64,000 nt of DNA from an uncultured Desulfobacter sp. GTDB lineage: Bacteria > Desulfobacterota > Desulfobacteria > Desulfobacterales > Desulfobacteraceae. The notes beneath the pieces are model-generated. The model saw nothing but the letters and a program-made list of their open reading frames with translations, made no database searches and was not told where the DNA came from. Where the stretch lies: the NCBI RefSeq assembly GCF_963664415.1, contig NZ_OY761440.1:186001-250000 (forward strand), read 5' to 3'. How positions within the stretch are numbered: the stretch's first letter is position 1; each line of letters starts with the position of its first letter. Below are positions 52,417 to 60,019 of this stretch, piece by piece. Position numbers and translations under genes: made by a program.

Positions 52417-53509
52417 TGATCGTTTTTGCTGTTAAATTAGTAATAAAATTTTTCATTCCAGGGTAAACGGGAAGACTAAGTATTGATTTTGATAATTTCT
52501 CCGTTACTGGCAGGTCAAAAGTCTTACAAAGGTCTGAATAAACCTTTGATTTGTGGGGTGGGACCGGGTAATGAACCATTACCCCGATTTCGTTTTTATT
52601 CAAATTTTCAATTAACAAGTCTCGGTATCCATTTTTACATCTTATAACAAATTGATGGTATACGCATGCATTATCATTAGTATTATCTTTATAAGGGATT
52701 ACAATACCAGCATCCTCCTTCAAAGCCGTTTTGTACACTTCCGCTATCTTCTTTCGATCGTTGTTCCATAGATCAAGGAATTTTAATTTTACGTTTAAAA
52801 AGGCAGCCTGCATTTCATCAAGTCTATTATTAAATCCCTGAACAGAGTTATAATACTTTTTCTCCGATCCGTAATTACGGAGTATCCTAATTTTTTTATT
52901 AAGTTCAGAATCATTGGTTGTAACTGCTCCTCCGTCACCCAGACATCCAAGGTTTTTAGTGGGGTAAAAGCTAAAACCTGCCGCGTCTCCAAGGTTCCCG
53001 GCTTTGTTCCCTTTATATATTGCACCATGGGCTTGGGCCGCATCTTCTATCAGTTTCAGGTTATGCTTGTCAGCGATTTTTTTTATTTCTGCCATATCTG
53101 CACACAACCCATATAAGTGGACGGCAATAATCGCTTTTGTCTTAGGTGTAATTTCCCTTTCAATCAGTGCCGGGTCAATGTTGTAGGTCCGGATATCTGG
53201 TTCTACGGGAACAGGATTCGCCCCGGTGTGAGAAACCGCAAGCCAGGTGGCAATGAAGGTATGCGCCGGAACAATCACTTCATCGCCGGAACCGATACCG
53301 AATCCACGAAGGATTAAGCTCAAAGCGTCAAGGCCGTTGCTGACGCCGATACAGTACTTGGTGCCGCAGTATTTGGCAAAATTGTCCTCAAAGCTTTCCA
53401 GCTCCCGGCCAAGTATATAGATTCCGCTGTCAATAACCCTTGCCGCAGCCTCTTTCAATTCGTTGGCCACATCTCCATGAACAGCCTTAAAATCAAAAAA
53501 ATCAATCAT
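52397..53509 (-). CDS. DegT/DnrJ/EryC1 aminotransferase, FdtB/QdtB-like
   Basis: PLP-dependent sugar aminotransferase of 370 residues. GVSNGLDALSLILRGFGIGSGDEVIVPAHTFIATWLAV, DIRTYNIDPALIEREITPKTKAIIAVHLYG, LIEDAAQAHGA and the lysine-bearing FSFYPTKNLGCLGDGGAVTTN are present. The N-terminal NGLDAL/NTYNIDP pattern is that of enzymes making dTDP-3-amino-3,6-dideoxyhexoses, which matches the two FdtA-like genes four genes upstream. Confidence 0.87.
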   Translation of the reverse strand: MIDFFDFKAVHGDVANELKEAAARVIDSGIYILGRELESFEDNFAKYCGTKYCIGVSNGLDALSLILRGFGIGSGDEVIVPAHTFIATWLAVSHTGANPVPVEPDIRTYNIDPALIEREITPKTKAIIAVHLYGLCADMAEIKKIADKHNLKLIEDAAQAHGAIYKGNKAGNLGDAAGFSFYPTKNLGCLGDGGAVTTNDSELNKKIRILRNYGSEKKYYNSVQGFNNRLDEMQAAFLNVKLKFLDLWNNDRKKIAEVYKTALKEDAGIVIPYKDNTNDNACVYHQFVIRCKNGYRDLLIENLNKNEIGVMVHYPVPPHKSKVYSDLCKTFDLPVTEKLSKSILSLPVYPGMKNFITNLTAKTINEFVKK

Positions 53510-54386
53510 AGGACACCGTTGCTTTATCCATATTCGTTATTTCGTTCTGCCAGGCACCTTTTCCAAATCGGCTACCCATCAAATCATACAACGGCATAAA
53601 AAGTTCCCTTATGAAACCAAAATCAGATTTCGGGATGAGATGCCTATAATTATTGCCGTTTTTAAATCGTTTCCCTATTGCATTAAGATCTTCTTTGAAA
53701 TTTACATTAAATTGATGTTCGGATAGACCAAAATATCTTGTTATTTTGTTTAGCTCCGTTATAGGATCGGATTTAAATAATTCATAATTGATCAATTTGT
53801 CCGCGTGAAGGTGCCGGAAGAAAAAATAACTTCTAATTGCTATGATGAAAGCCATGATTCGGACATCGCCGCTCAGGAGGGTTGGTACGTTTTCATAAGC
53901 TTCCGGAAAATCCCTGCTGTTCTCAGAAATGGTTGGCATCAACTGAGGCAACGCATCCTGGAACCATTTGTCGTAAAAATCATTGCGGATTAATGAGGCA
54001 AGAATATCCATAGGGTCACGCCAGATCCCCCAGAACTCAATCGCAGGAAACTCTTTCTGGATCCAGCGTATACTCAGATGGTTTATGGTGGTCTTCATCA
54101 AGTGGATTTTTCCGGGAACAAACTCAAGTACGCTTGAGTATTTCTCAAACCAGGGAGATTCAATATAATCTCTTTCGAACCGTCCTGATTCAAGTTCGGA
54201 AAAAAAATGATGATCCTCTTTAGAGGCAGAAGCAACGGTCGTTATCTGGTTCATTTTACGTCGAATGCTGCCGCTGTTGAACGGATGGAATATCAACTCA
54301 ATTTGCGGGTGTGTTGCAAGGATTCTTGAAATGGCGGATGAGCCGCATCTGTCAAAGCCGTTTAGTATAAAATTATTTGATATCAC
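53502..54386 (-). CDS. Sulfotransferase family protein
   Basis: 294 residues from a GTG start. PAPS-binding loop NFILNGFDRCGSSAISRILATHP and IEFWGIWRDPMDILASLIRNDF (3'-phosphate motif) are visible. It is only distantly similar to the other two sulfotransferases, so the three probably modify different positions. Overlaps the aminotransferase start by eight bases. Confidence 0.82.
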   Translation of the reverse strand: MISNNFILNGFDRCGSSAISRILATHPQIELIFHPFNSGSIRRKMNQITTVASASKEDHHFFSELESGRFERDYIESPWFEKYSSVLEFVPGKIHLMKTTINHLSIRWIQKEFPAIEFWGIWRDPMDILASLIRNDFYDKWFQDALPQLMPTISENSRDFPEAYENVPTLLSGDVRIMAFIIAIRSYFFFRHLHADKLINYELFKSDPITELNKITRYFGLSEHQFNVNFKEDLNAIGKRFKNGNNYRHLIPKSDFGFIRELFMPLYDLMGSRFGKGAWQNEITNMDKATVSYD

Positions 54387-55327
54387 TATACAATACCCAG
54401 TCTATAAAAGTCATGAACCACAGCATGGGCGTCAAATCTTTCTTTAAAATTTATTAATCCTTCATTGAGATATAGACCATCCCTCTCAGTAGAAATACCA
54501 AAATCAAAATAATTGTATTCAGAGTAATACTCCGTCAGTAGATATGAAAACAATGCGTCAAGTCCACCAATTTTTCTACAGTTCTCATTTCCAGCAATAT
54601 ATTGTGTATGCGCAACACCTTTGTTTTCAAAGATGACGGTTCCGCCAATAATCTCATCATCTATTCCAACAGAAAAAAGTTTAATATTATTGGGGAATCT
54701 ACTTTCCAACATCTGTATTTCACGCAAACTATGAACTGGTTGTTTATTATATTTATTTTCTAATATTTCACTTAAGATTTCCCAAAATAGCCCAAATGTA
54801 TTTGTTTTTTTAATAGTTATTCCTTCTATCTTAAATGCATTTTTAATTGATTTGATTTTCCTTTTGCTAAATTTTATTCTTCTCTTTAGATCAATTGTTG
54901 ATGAAATATCACGCCTGTACAGTTTCGCATTATTTCTGAAAAGTGCGTAAAGATCTTCTTGCGCAGGTTTGTTATGATAAATAAAAGGTATTGCCTTATA
55001 TAAAAAAGTATGAATGCCATTGCTCTGTAAATACAAAAATAGGTGCTTAAAAATATCCAGCATTAACGCAGCTTTCATTTGGGTATTGTACATCATTCCT
55101 CCGAAAGTGAGCCAACCATGACTATACAAGGTGCTTCCGTCACGATTTGCTGGCAGCAAAGCGACTAATTGATTGTTATTAAAGATTAGAAGAGAAAAAT
55201 CCACATATCGTTCTGCATGATATTCCATAAAATCTCTATTGAAGATAAAATGCTGATTTTTGCATGTATTTAAGAATGCATTCCACTCGTTATAGAAATG
55301 GGAGGTGTATTTAACAAATTCTATCAT
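54386..55327 (-). CDS. FemAB/GNAT-like acyltransferase
   Basis: The 313-residue protein has two GNAT-like halves as in FemAB proteins. NNNQLVALLPANRD lies in the first; a basic linker (KRRIKFSKRKIKSIKNAF) follows; the second half reads NIKLFSVGIDDEIIGGTVIFENKGVAHTQYIAGNENCRKIGGLDALFSYLLTEYY. It likely acylates or aminoacylates an amino sugar, for which the neighbouring aminotransferase would supply the amine. Confidence 0.78.
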   Translation of the reverse strand: MIEFVKYTSHFYNEWNAFLNTCKNQHFIFNRDFMEYHAERYVDFSLLIFNNNQLVALLPANRDGSTLYSHGWLTFGGMMYNTQMKAALMLDIFKHLFLYLQSNGIHTFLYKAIPFIYHNKPAQEDLYALFRNNAKLYRRDISSTIDLKRRIKFSKRKIKSIKNAFKIEGITIKKTNTFGLFWEILSEILENKYNKQPVHSLREIQMLESRFPNNIKLFSVGIDDEIIGGTVIFENKGVAHTQYIAGNENCRKIGGLDALFSYLLTEYYSEYNYFDFGISTERDGLYLNEGLINFKERFDAHAVVHDFYRLGIV

Positions 55328-55743
55328 TGCGAATTTTTCAGTGTGTAAAATAGATTAAGATCTCTAATATAGTCTTCTGGATCATATTTTTCAGATGCCA
55401 AAACCAGACAAATACCCCCGGAAGAAAAATTTTCAATTTCCCTCCAGATCATACGGGTGATCAGCAAACCCTGGTAGGGACGGTTTAAAAAGACTTTGCG
55501 TTTATTGACACCGTCATCAAGAACAACTTCAAAGCTACCGCTAGCGGCAACCAATAATTGTTGAAGCCGGTAATGGGCATGGCCGCCACGAGTTGCCCCC
55601 CCGGGAACGTCGTACAAATAGTACACACGGGCAATGTCAAAAGAGATGTCAGCCATAGCATTGATCGCAGTGATGCTGCCGGCTCGGTTTTCCACTTTGG
55701 GCAGGTCAATGACCGGGCAGTTATACACTGTTGTAGCTTTCAT
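55324..55743 (-). CDS. FdtA/QdtA-like dTDP-4-keto-6-deoxyglucose isomerase, copy 1
   Basis: A 139-residue cupin that in known relatives converts dTDP-4-keto-6-deoxyglucose to the 3-keto isomer. VYYLYDVPGGATRGGHAHYRLQQLLVAASGSFEVVLDDG carries the two conserved histidines of HAH, and FLNRPYQGLLITRMIWREIENFSSGGICLVLAS and YIRDLNLF close the fold. It overlaps its neighbour on both sides by four bases. Whether it yields the galacto or gluco product (FdtA or QdtA) cannot be read from sequence. Confidence 0.88.
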   Translation of the reverse strand: MKATTVYNCPVIDLPKVENRAGSITAINAMADISFDIARVYYLYDVPGGATRGGHAHYRLQQLLVAASGSFEVVLDDGVNKRKVFLNRPYQGLLITRMIWREIENFSSGGICLVLASEKYDPEDYIRDLNLFYTLKNSQ

Positions 55744-56162
55744 AATCTAATATTTAAAAACGTGTTGTAATCTCTTATGTAATCAGCCTCACTATAGTGC
55801 AGTGATGCCAGTACAAGACACAATGAATTGGTAGAAAAATTCTCAAGGCTTCTCCATAATAAATTTGGAACAAACAAACCGTAATAGGACCGATTGAGCT
55901 GGAACGTCTTCTGTTTCCGGCCATCATCAATAATAACATCAAAACTTCCTGAGATGGCCACAATGAATTCCTTCAATTCCCTATAGGCATGGCTTCCCCT
56001 TACCTGGCCGCCCGGGACGTCATAAATCCAGTAGGAACGAGCAATCTTAAACGGTATGTGGTTCTCCTCTTCAATAAACGACAGATTTCCACGGGGATCA
56101 TGAATTTTAGGAAGCTTGATGATGCGGCAATCATCTACGGTAACTTTTTCCCTGCCTTGCAT
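55740..56162 (-). CDS. FdtA/QdtA-like cupin, copy 2 with a lost histidine
   Basis: A 140-residue paralogue of the next gene (shared YDVPGG-x-RG, LASxxYxxxDYIRD). At the catalytic site it reads RGSHAYRELKEF where copy 1 has RGGHAHYRLQQL, so the second histidine has become tyrosine. The rest of the fold (FQLNRSYYGLFVPNLLWRSLENFSTNSLCLVLAS) is intact. It may catalyse a different isomerisation or act as a partner subunit. Confidence 0.82.
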   Translation of the reverse strand: MQGREKVTVDDCRIIKLPKIHDPRGNLSFIEEENHIPFKIARSYWIYDVPGGQVRGSHAYRELKEFIVAISGSFDVIIDDGRKQKTFQLNRSYYGLFVPNLLWRSLENFSTNSLCLVLASLHYSEADYIRDYNTFLNIRL

Positions 56163-56187
56163 AATAAAGTCGCCTGAGAATCCTTTC

Positions 56188-56898
56188 TTACCTTGCTTTT
56201 ATTGCCAGCAGGTTGTCGGTGATTCCATCATTATCCGCACCAGCCCACCAATCATGGCGCTTGACTTCAATGATCTTCAATCCAAGGGTTTGGACCAACT
56301 TTTCCCATTCATCAAGTGAATGGGTTTTTCTCATGATTCCTCTTTCCAGGGTCGTTGGACCGAAATCGCCACCGATGATCAAAACACCCTTGTCGGACAG
56401 TAAAGCAGATAAATTTTCAATGGCCTTTTCCCATTTAATGTCATCAACTATATGAAAAATGATGCCGATGGCATTGATGATATCAAACCGTTCGGCACTA
56501 ATGATATCCGGAATAGCAGCGGAAATGTCCCAGTGCAGGAAAGAAACGACATTTTCATACTTTTGTTTTAATTTCTCCAGCGGACCGGAAGCAAAATCAA
56601 TGCTCCAGATACAAGATGGATCAAAGTACGACCTATAAAAATCAATCCAATGACCTGTCCCGCTACCAATGTCCAGTATGGCAGAACCTGTGGCAGATAA
56701 ATTATATTTCATGATGATTTCCATGATGCCGTTTTCCACCAGATTATAATGGTACTTGCTCCAGAATAACGGCCAGCACTGATTGATCAGCTGCGTTTCA
56801 TTTTCAGCATCCGAATGGATAACATCGTTGAAAAAACTTTCAGGATCCTCACGATACATTTGGTATGCTTGATCTCTTGTATATTTGTAACTCGACAT
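56188..56898 (-). CDS. SAM-dependent methyltransferase
   Basis: Class I methyltransferase of 236 residues: SAILDIGSGTGHWIDFYRSYF (motif I), WSIDFASGPLEKLKQKY, FDIINAIGIIFHIVDDIKWEKAIENLSALLSDKGVLIIGG. It follows the Wzt gene after 13 bases. A terminal methyl group is a known chain-length signal read by Wzt in ABC-type O-antigen export, so this enzyme could cap the chain; that is inference. Confidence 0.82.
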   Translation of the reverse strand: MSSYKYTRDQAYQMYREDPESFFNDVIHSDAENETQLINQCWPLFWSKYHYNLVENGIMEIIMKYNLSATGSAILDIGSGTGHWIDFYRSYFDPSCIWSIDFASGPLEKLKQKYENVVSFLHWDISAAIPDIISAERFDIINAIGIIFHIVDDIKWEKAIENLSALLSDKGVLIIGGDFGPTTLERGIMRKTHSLDEWEKLVQTLGLKIIEVKRHDWWAGADNDGITDNLLAIKAR

Positions 56899-56911
56899 AA
56901 TACCCCTGACA

Positions 56912-58177
56912 TTAATTGGTTGAGTCAGTTCTTGACCATTGGCCCCGAATCTGAACCGGCGTGAATCCTATGAATGAGCCAATAACCTGGAAATCTTTTA
57001 CTGCATGGTGGTTGATCAGCGTCTCTCCCCTTTGCTCATCGGTGATTATGAAAGAAAGAGTGTAAATGCCGGGATTCAGATTCAGCTCTGGAATGCTGAC
57101 CCTTATGGACATTTTTTCCCTGTCATTGAGCAGCCTGAAATCACTGTTCAGGGAGTAAACCTGGGCAACCCCCCTTAATTCTTTGTCAAAAACAGCGATA
57201 TTTACATTTCCAACTTTAATGGAAGGATCAATTTCCAGGTCCATCTCGATCATCATGTCCTGGAGGTAAGTTATGACAAATCGTTTATCACGTTCCTCGC
57301 CCCGTCCTTGTGAAAAAAGACGGATATTCATAATTTTCGCCCTGCCGCTGCCGGATATATTGCTTTTTTCACTGTCAAAATTAGAGTAATACATCTCTAT
57401 TCCTTGAGGTACGTCTTTTCCCTGAAACAAGACATCCCCTTTGTTCAACACTATTAATTTTGTACACATTCGTGCAATCTGCGGCATGGCATGACTCACA
57501 AAAATTATGGCAGCTTTTTTTTGTATGGAATTAATGGCATTAAAACAGCGGGATCTGAATCCCACATCACCCACCGCCAAAACCTCATCAATGATCAGTA
57601 CATCCGGCTCCATCTGGGCAGCCACGGCAAACCCCAGCCTTACTTTCATACCCGAACTGTAGGATCTAAACGGCATCCCCATGAAATCGACCATCTCAGC
57701 AAACTCGACAATCGCCTCGTATTTGCTGTCAATCTCTTCCTTGGTAAAACCCAGAATAGCACCGTAAATATAAACATTCTCCCGGCCTGTAAGAATAGGA
57801 TTGAATCCGGCATTAAGTTCGATTAATGCACCAATGCGGCCTTTCATTGTAATTCTGCCATGGTCCAGTTTAATAAGACCGTTGAGCATCTTGAGCAGGG
57901 TACTCTTTCCGGCCCCATTATAACCGATCAGCCCTAAACATTCCCCCCGTTTCAATTCAAAAGAAACGTCGTTGACCGCCCAGAATTCATCTTTTCTCAG
58001 TTCCGGAATATTTCCTTTTCCAAGGGCCGTGTTATTGTCCCGGAGAGGGTTGATTTCCGCACAGATATCCTGAACCCCATACCAGAGAGAGCGTTTCAGT
58101 CCCCTACAGAACTTCTTTGATACATGTTCGCATCTTACCAGGACATCATCATTCATTTGATTCATCGTATTTGCCAT
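56912..58177 (-). CDS. wzt: ABC transporter ATPase for polysaccharide export (Wzt)
   Basis: 421 residues from ATG 58177, whose A overlaps the wzm stop (TAATG); the open frame further upstream runs inside wzm and is not coding. Walker A GYNGAGKSTLLKML, signature YSSGMKVRLGFAVA, Walker B VLIIDEVLAVGD and the switch FVSHAM are all present. After about residue 260 a 160-residue C-terminal domain (beta-sandwich pattern, SIKVGNVNIAVFDKELRGVAQV) corresponds to the Wzt carbohydrate-binding domain that recognises the modified chain end. Confidence 0.93.
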   Translation of the reverse strand: MANTMNQMNDDVLVRCEHVSKKFCRGLKRSLWYGVQDICAEINPLRDNNTALGKGNIPELRKDEFWAVNDVSFELKRGECLGLIGYNGAGKSTLLKMLNGLIKLDHGRITMKGRIGALIELNAGFNPILTGRENVYIYGAILGFTKEEIDSKYEAIVEFAEMVDFMGMPFRSYSSGMKVRLGFAVAAQMEPDVLIIDEVLAVGDVGFRSRCFNAINSIQKKAAIIFVSHAMPQIARMCTKLIVLNKGDVLFQGKDVPQGIEMYYSNFDSEKSNISGSGRAKIMNIRLFSQGRGEERDKRFVITYLQDMMIEMDLEIDPSIKVGNVNIAVFDKELRGVAQVYSLNSDFRLLNDREKMSIRVSIPELNLNPGIYTLSFIITDEQRGETLINHHAVKDFQVIGSFIGFTPVQIRGQWSRTDSTN

Positions 58178-59031
58178 TATGCTGAGATCCGCTCCACAAG
58201 ATGGGGCATTGCCACCCTGTAAAGTATCCAGCCAAACAGCAGCATTATGCCGGTAAAGACTGAAATGATGAGAGTTGATGCCGAGCAGACAAACTCTCCT
58301 GTAGTGATCAGTTCCCGGGTGAACCGGATCAGGGGAGAGATGGGATTGATCGTTGCCAGGATTGCGCCTATACCGGTTTCCGGGGGGGAATATACAATGG
58401 GGGTCAAATAAAACAGAGGCTGGAGAATCATAGGCAGGCCCTGCTGGATATCCCCGTATAAAATACTTAAAGGGGTTAGCAGAATGCCGGTCATCATCCC
58501 GGCCATGATCACGGATAACAATCCGCCAAAGGCCCAGATGCACTGAATGGATACCGAAACCCGGAAATAGAGGAAAACTGCGGCAAGCAGGATCAACTGG
58601 ATGGCAAGATTAAACAAAATCTCAAAAAATGCGGCCAGGATCAGGGCTTCCCTGGGAAAATTGATTTTTGCAATCATGGAAGCAGAGTCCCTGACCACCA
58701 GGATGGGGATGTTGATGGCGTTAACAAACACCTGCCAAATAATGGTGCCCACAAGGACGTACAGGGGGTAAGGGATATCCGTTTCACTGAAATTCAATAT
58801 TTTTTGTGAGTTGAGAAAAATCCAGATGGCCGAGGTCAGCAGGGGCGGGAACACTGCCCACAGGTAACCCATAAAGGTCTGACGGTATTTAGCGGAAATG
58901 TTTCTCAAAAAAAGCCGCCATGCCAGTTCCCGGGAAGCGGCAAGGTCCCGGGCCATACCTTTCATCAGTAGCCACGGGCGGGCCAATTCCGATTCTGGGG
59001 AATATATGGTTGTTTTAAGGGACTGGGTCAT
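58177..59031 (-). CDS. wzm: ABC-2 permease for polysaccharide export (Wzm)
   Basis: 284 residues with six predicted membrane segments: RNISAKYRQTFMGYLWAVFPPLLTSAIWIFL at the start, IPYPLYVLVGTIIWQVFVNAIN, and the late PLFYLTPIVYSP and ISPLIRFTRELITTGE. Together with Wzt it flips the undecaprenol-linked polysaccharide across the inner membrane. Confidence 0.93.
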   Translation of the reverse strand: MTQSLKTTIYSPESELARPWLLMKGMARDLAASRELAWRLFLRNISAKYRQTFMGYLWAVFPPLLTSAIWIFLNSQKILNFSETDIPYPLYVLVGTIIWQVFVNAINIPILVVRDSASMIAKINFPREALILAAFFEILFNLAIQLILLAAVFLYFRVSVSIQCIWAFGGLLSVIMAGMMTGILLTPLSILYGDIQQGLPMILQPLFYLTPIVYSPPETGIGAILATINPISPLIRFTRELITTGEFVCSASTLIISVFTGIMLLFGWILYRVAMPHLVERISA

Positions 59032-59049
59032 TATGCATTGTAAACCTTT

Positions 59050-59940
59050 TTATCCCTTGTTTTTAGACAACAGGGAATATTGGAGATTGTTGATCTGCTC
59101 CGCCACAAGTCCCATCAAGAAAATAATTATGGAGGATGTAAACAGCAGGGCAGACATATTGGTAAACCGACCGGCTGTCAGGAATGTGTACAGATAATAA
59201 AACATCCCGGTGGAAAAAATACCGGCGCTGACCGGAAAAAAGACTTTCAGCGGGGAATACAGGGTCCCGATTTTAAAAATAATCAGCAGGAATCGGATGC
59301 CGTCCTTTTTAATATCAACATGACTTTTGCCCAAGCGTTTTTTCGCCTTTATGGGAACATAGGCCACTGTGTAGCCGGCCCTGAAAAAGGCGATGGTGAT
59401 GGTGGTGGGGTATGAAAAGCCGTTGGGTAAGAGATCCAGAAACTCCAAGAATTTATCCCGGTAGACCGCCCGAAACCCTGAGGTTAGGTCTGGCACCTTT
59501 TCGTTTACCATCCAGCTTGCCATAAGATTGTAAAAATTATTAGCTGCCAGTCGGCTCAGGCTGGCTTGAGAACCGTTATTCCGAGCGCCGATGGCCATGT
59601 CCGCACCATCGGCCAATTGTTCCAGGAGGGGCCGGATGTATTTGGGGTCATGTTGGCTATCGGCATCCATAAAGATGAGAATTTCACTATCCGCGTGCCT
59701 GGCACCATTTTTTATGGAAGCGCCGTTGCCTTTGCTGTGCAGGTGGCGAATGGTTTTCACGCCGTATGTTTCGCAGATATCTGCGGTGCCGTCTATGGAG
59801 CCGTCATCAACAACAATAATCCTGGCACCTTTGGCATGTTTCAAGAGGTCGGGCAGGAGCGTTTCAAGTCCTTTGGCCTCGTTTTTTGCCGGAATAACAA
59901 TGGTCGATCTGTCGAGCAACGCGTTTATTGTATCTGGCAT
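59050..59940 (-). CDS. GT2 of the dolichyl-phosphate-mannose synthase type with membrane tail
   Basis: 296 residues. The GT-A domain shows STIVIPAKNEAKGLETLLPDLLKHAKGARIIVVDDGSIDGT, the metal site ILIFMDADSQHDPKYIRPLL and DLTSGFRAVYR. Two hydrophobic segments follow (about 215-240 and 250-280). This is the layout of enzymes that load a sugar from a nucleotide donor onto polyprenyl phosphate. The GT-C gene just upstream would be the natural user of that lipid-linked sugar. Confidence 0.88.
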   Translation of the reverse strand: MPDTINALLDRSTIVIPAKNEAKGLETLLPDLLKHAKGARIIVVDDGSIDGTADICETYGVKTIRHLHSKGNGASIKNGARHADSEILIFMDADSQHDPKYIRPLLEQLADGADMAIGARNNGSQASLSRLAANNFYNLMASWMVNEKVPDLTSGFRAVYRDKFLEFLDLLPNGFSYPTTITIAFFRAGYTVAYVPIKAKKRLGKSHVDIKKDGIRFLLIIFKIGTLYSPLKVFFPVSAGIFSTGMFYYLYTFLTAGRFTNMSALLFTSSIIIFLMGLVAEQINNLQYSLLSKNKG

Positions 59941-60019
59941 CCTTTGTCCTTATTTCGTGTGTTGCTGCCACATCTTAATGCCGATTTCGTCTATTCGGGT
60001 TCTTTTAGCCACAACACCA

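Noticed and set aside
58178..58543. N-terminal extension of the Wzt frame
   Set aside because: It lies wholly inside wzm in another frame; the ATG overlapping the wzm stop gives a standard Wzt.
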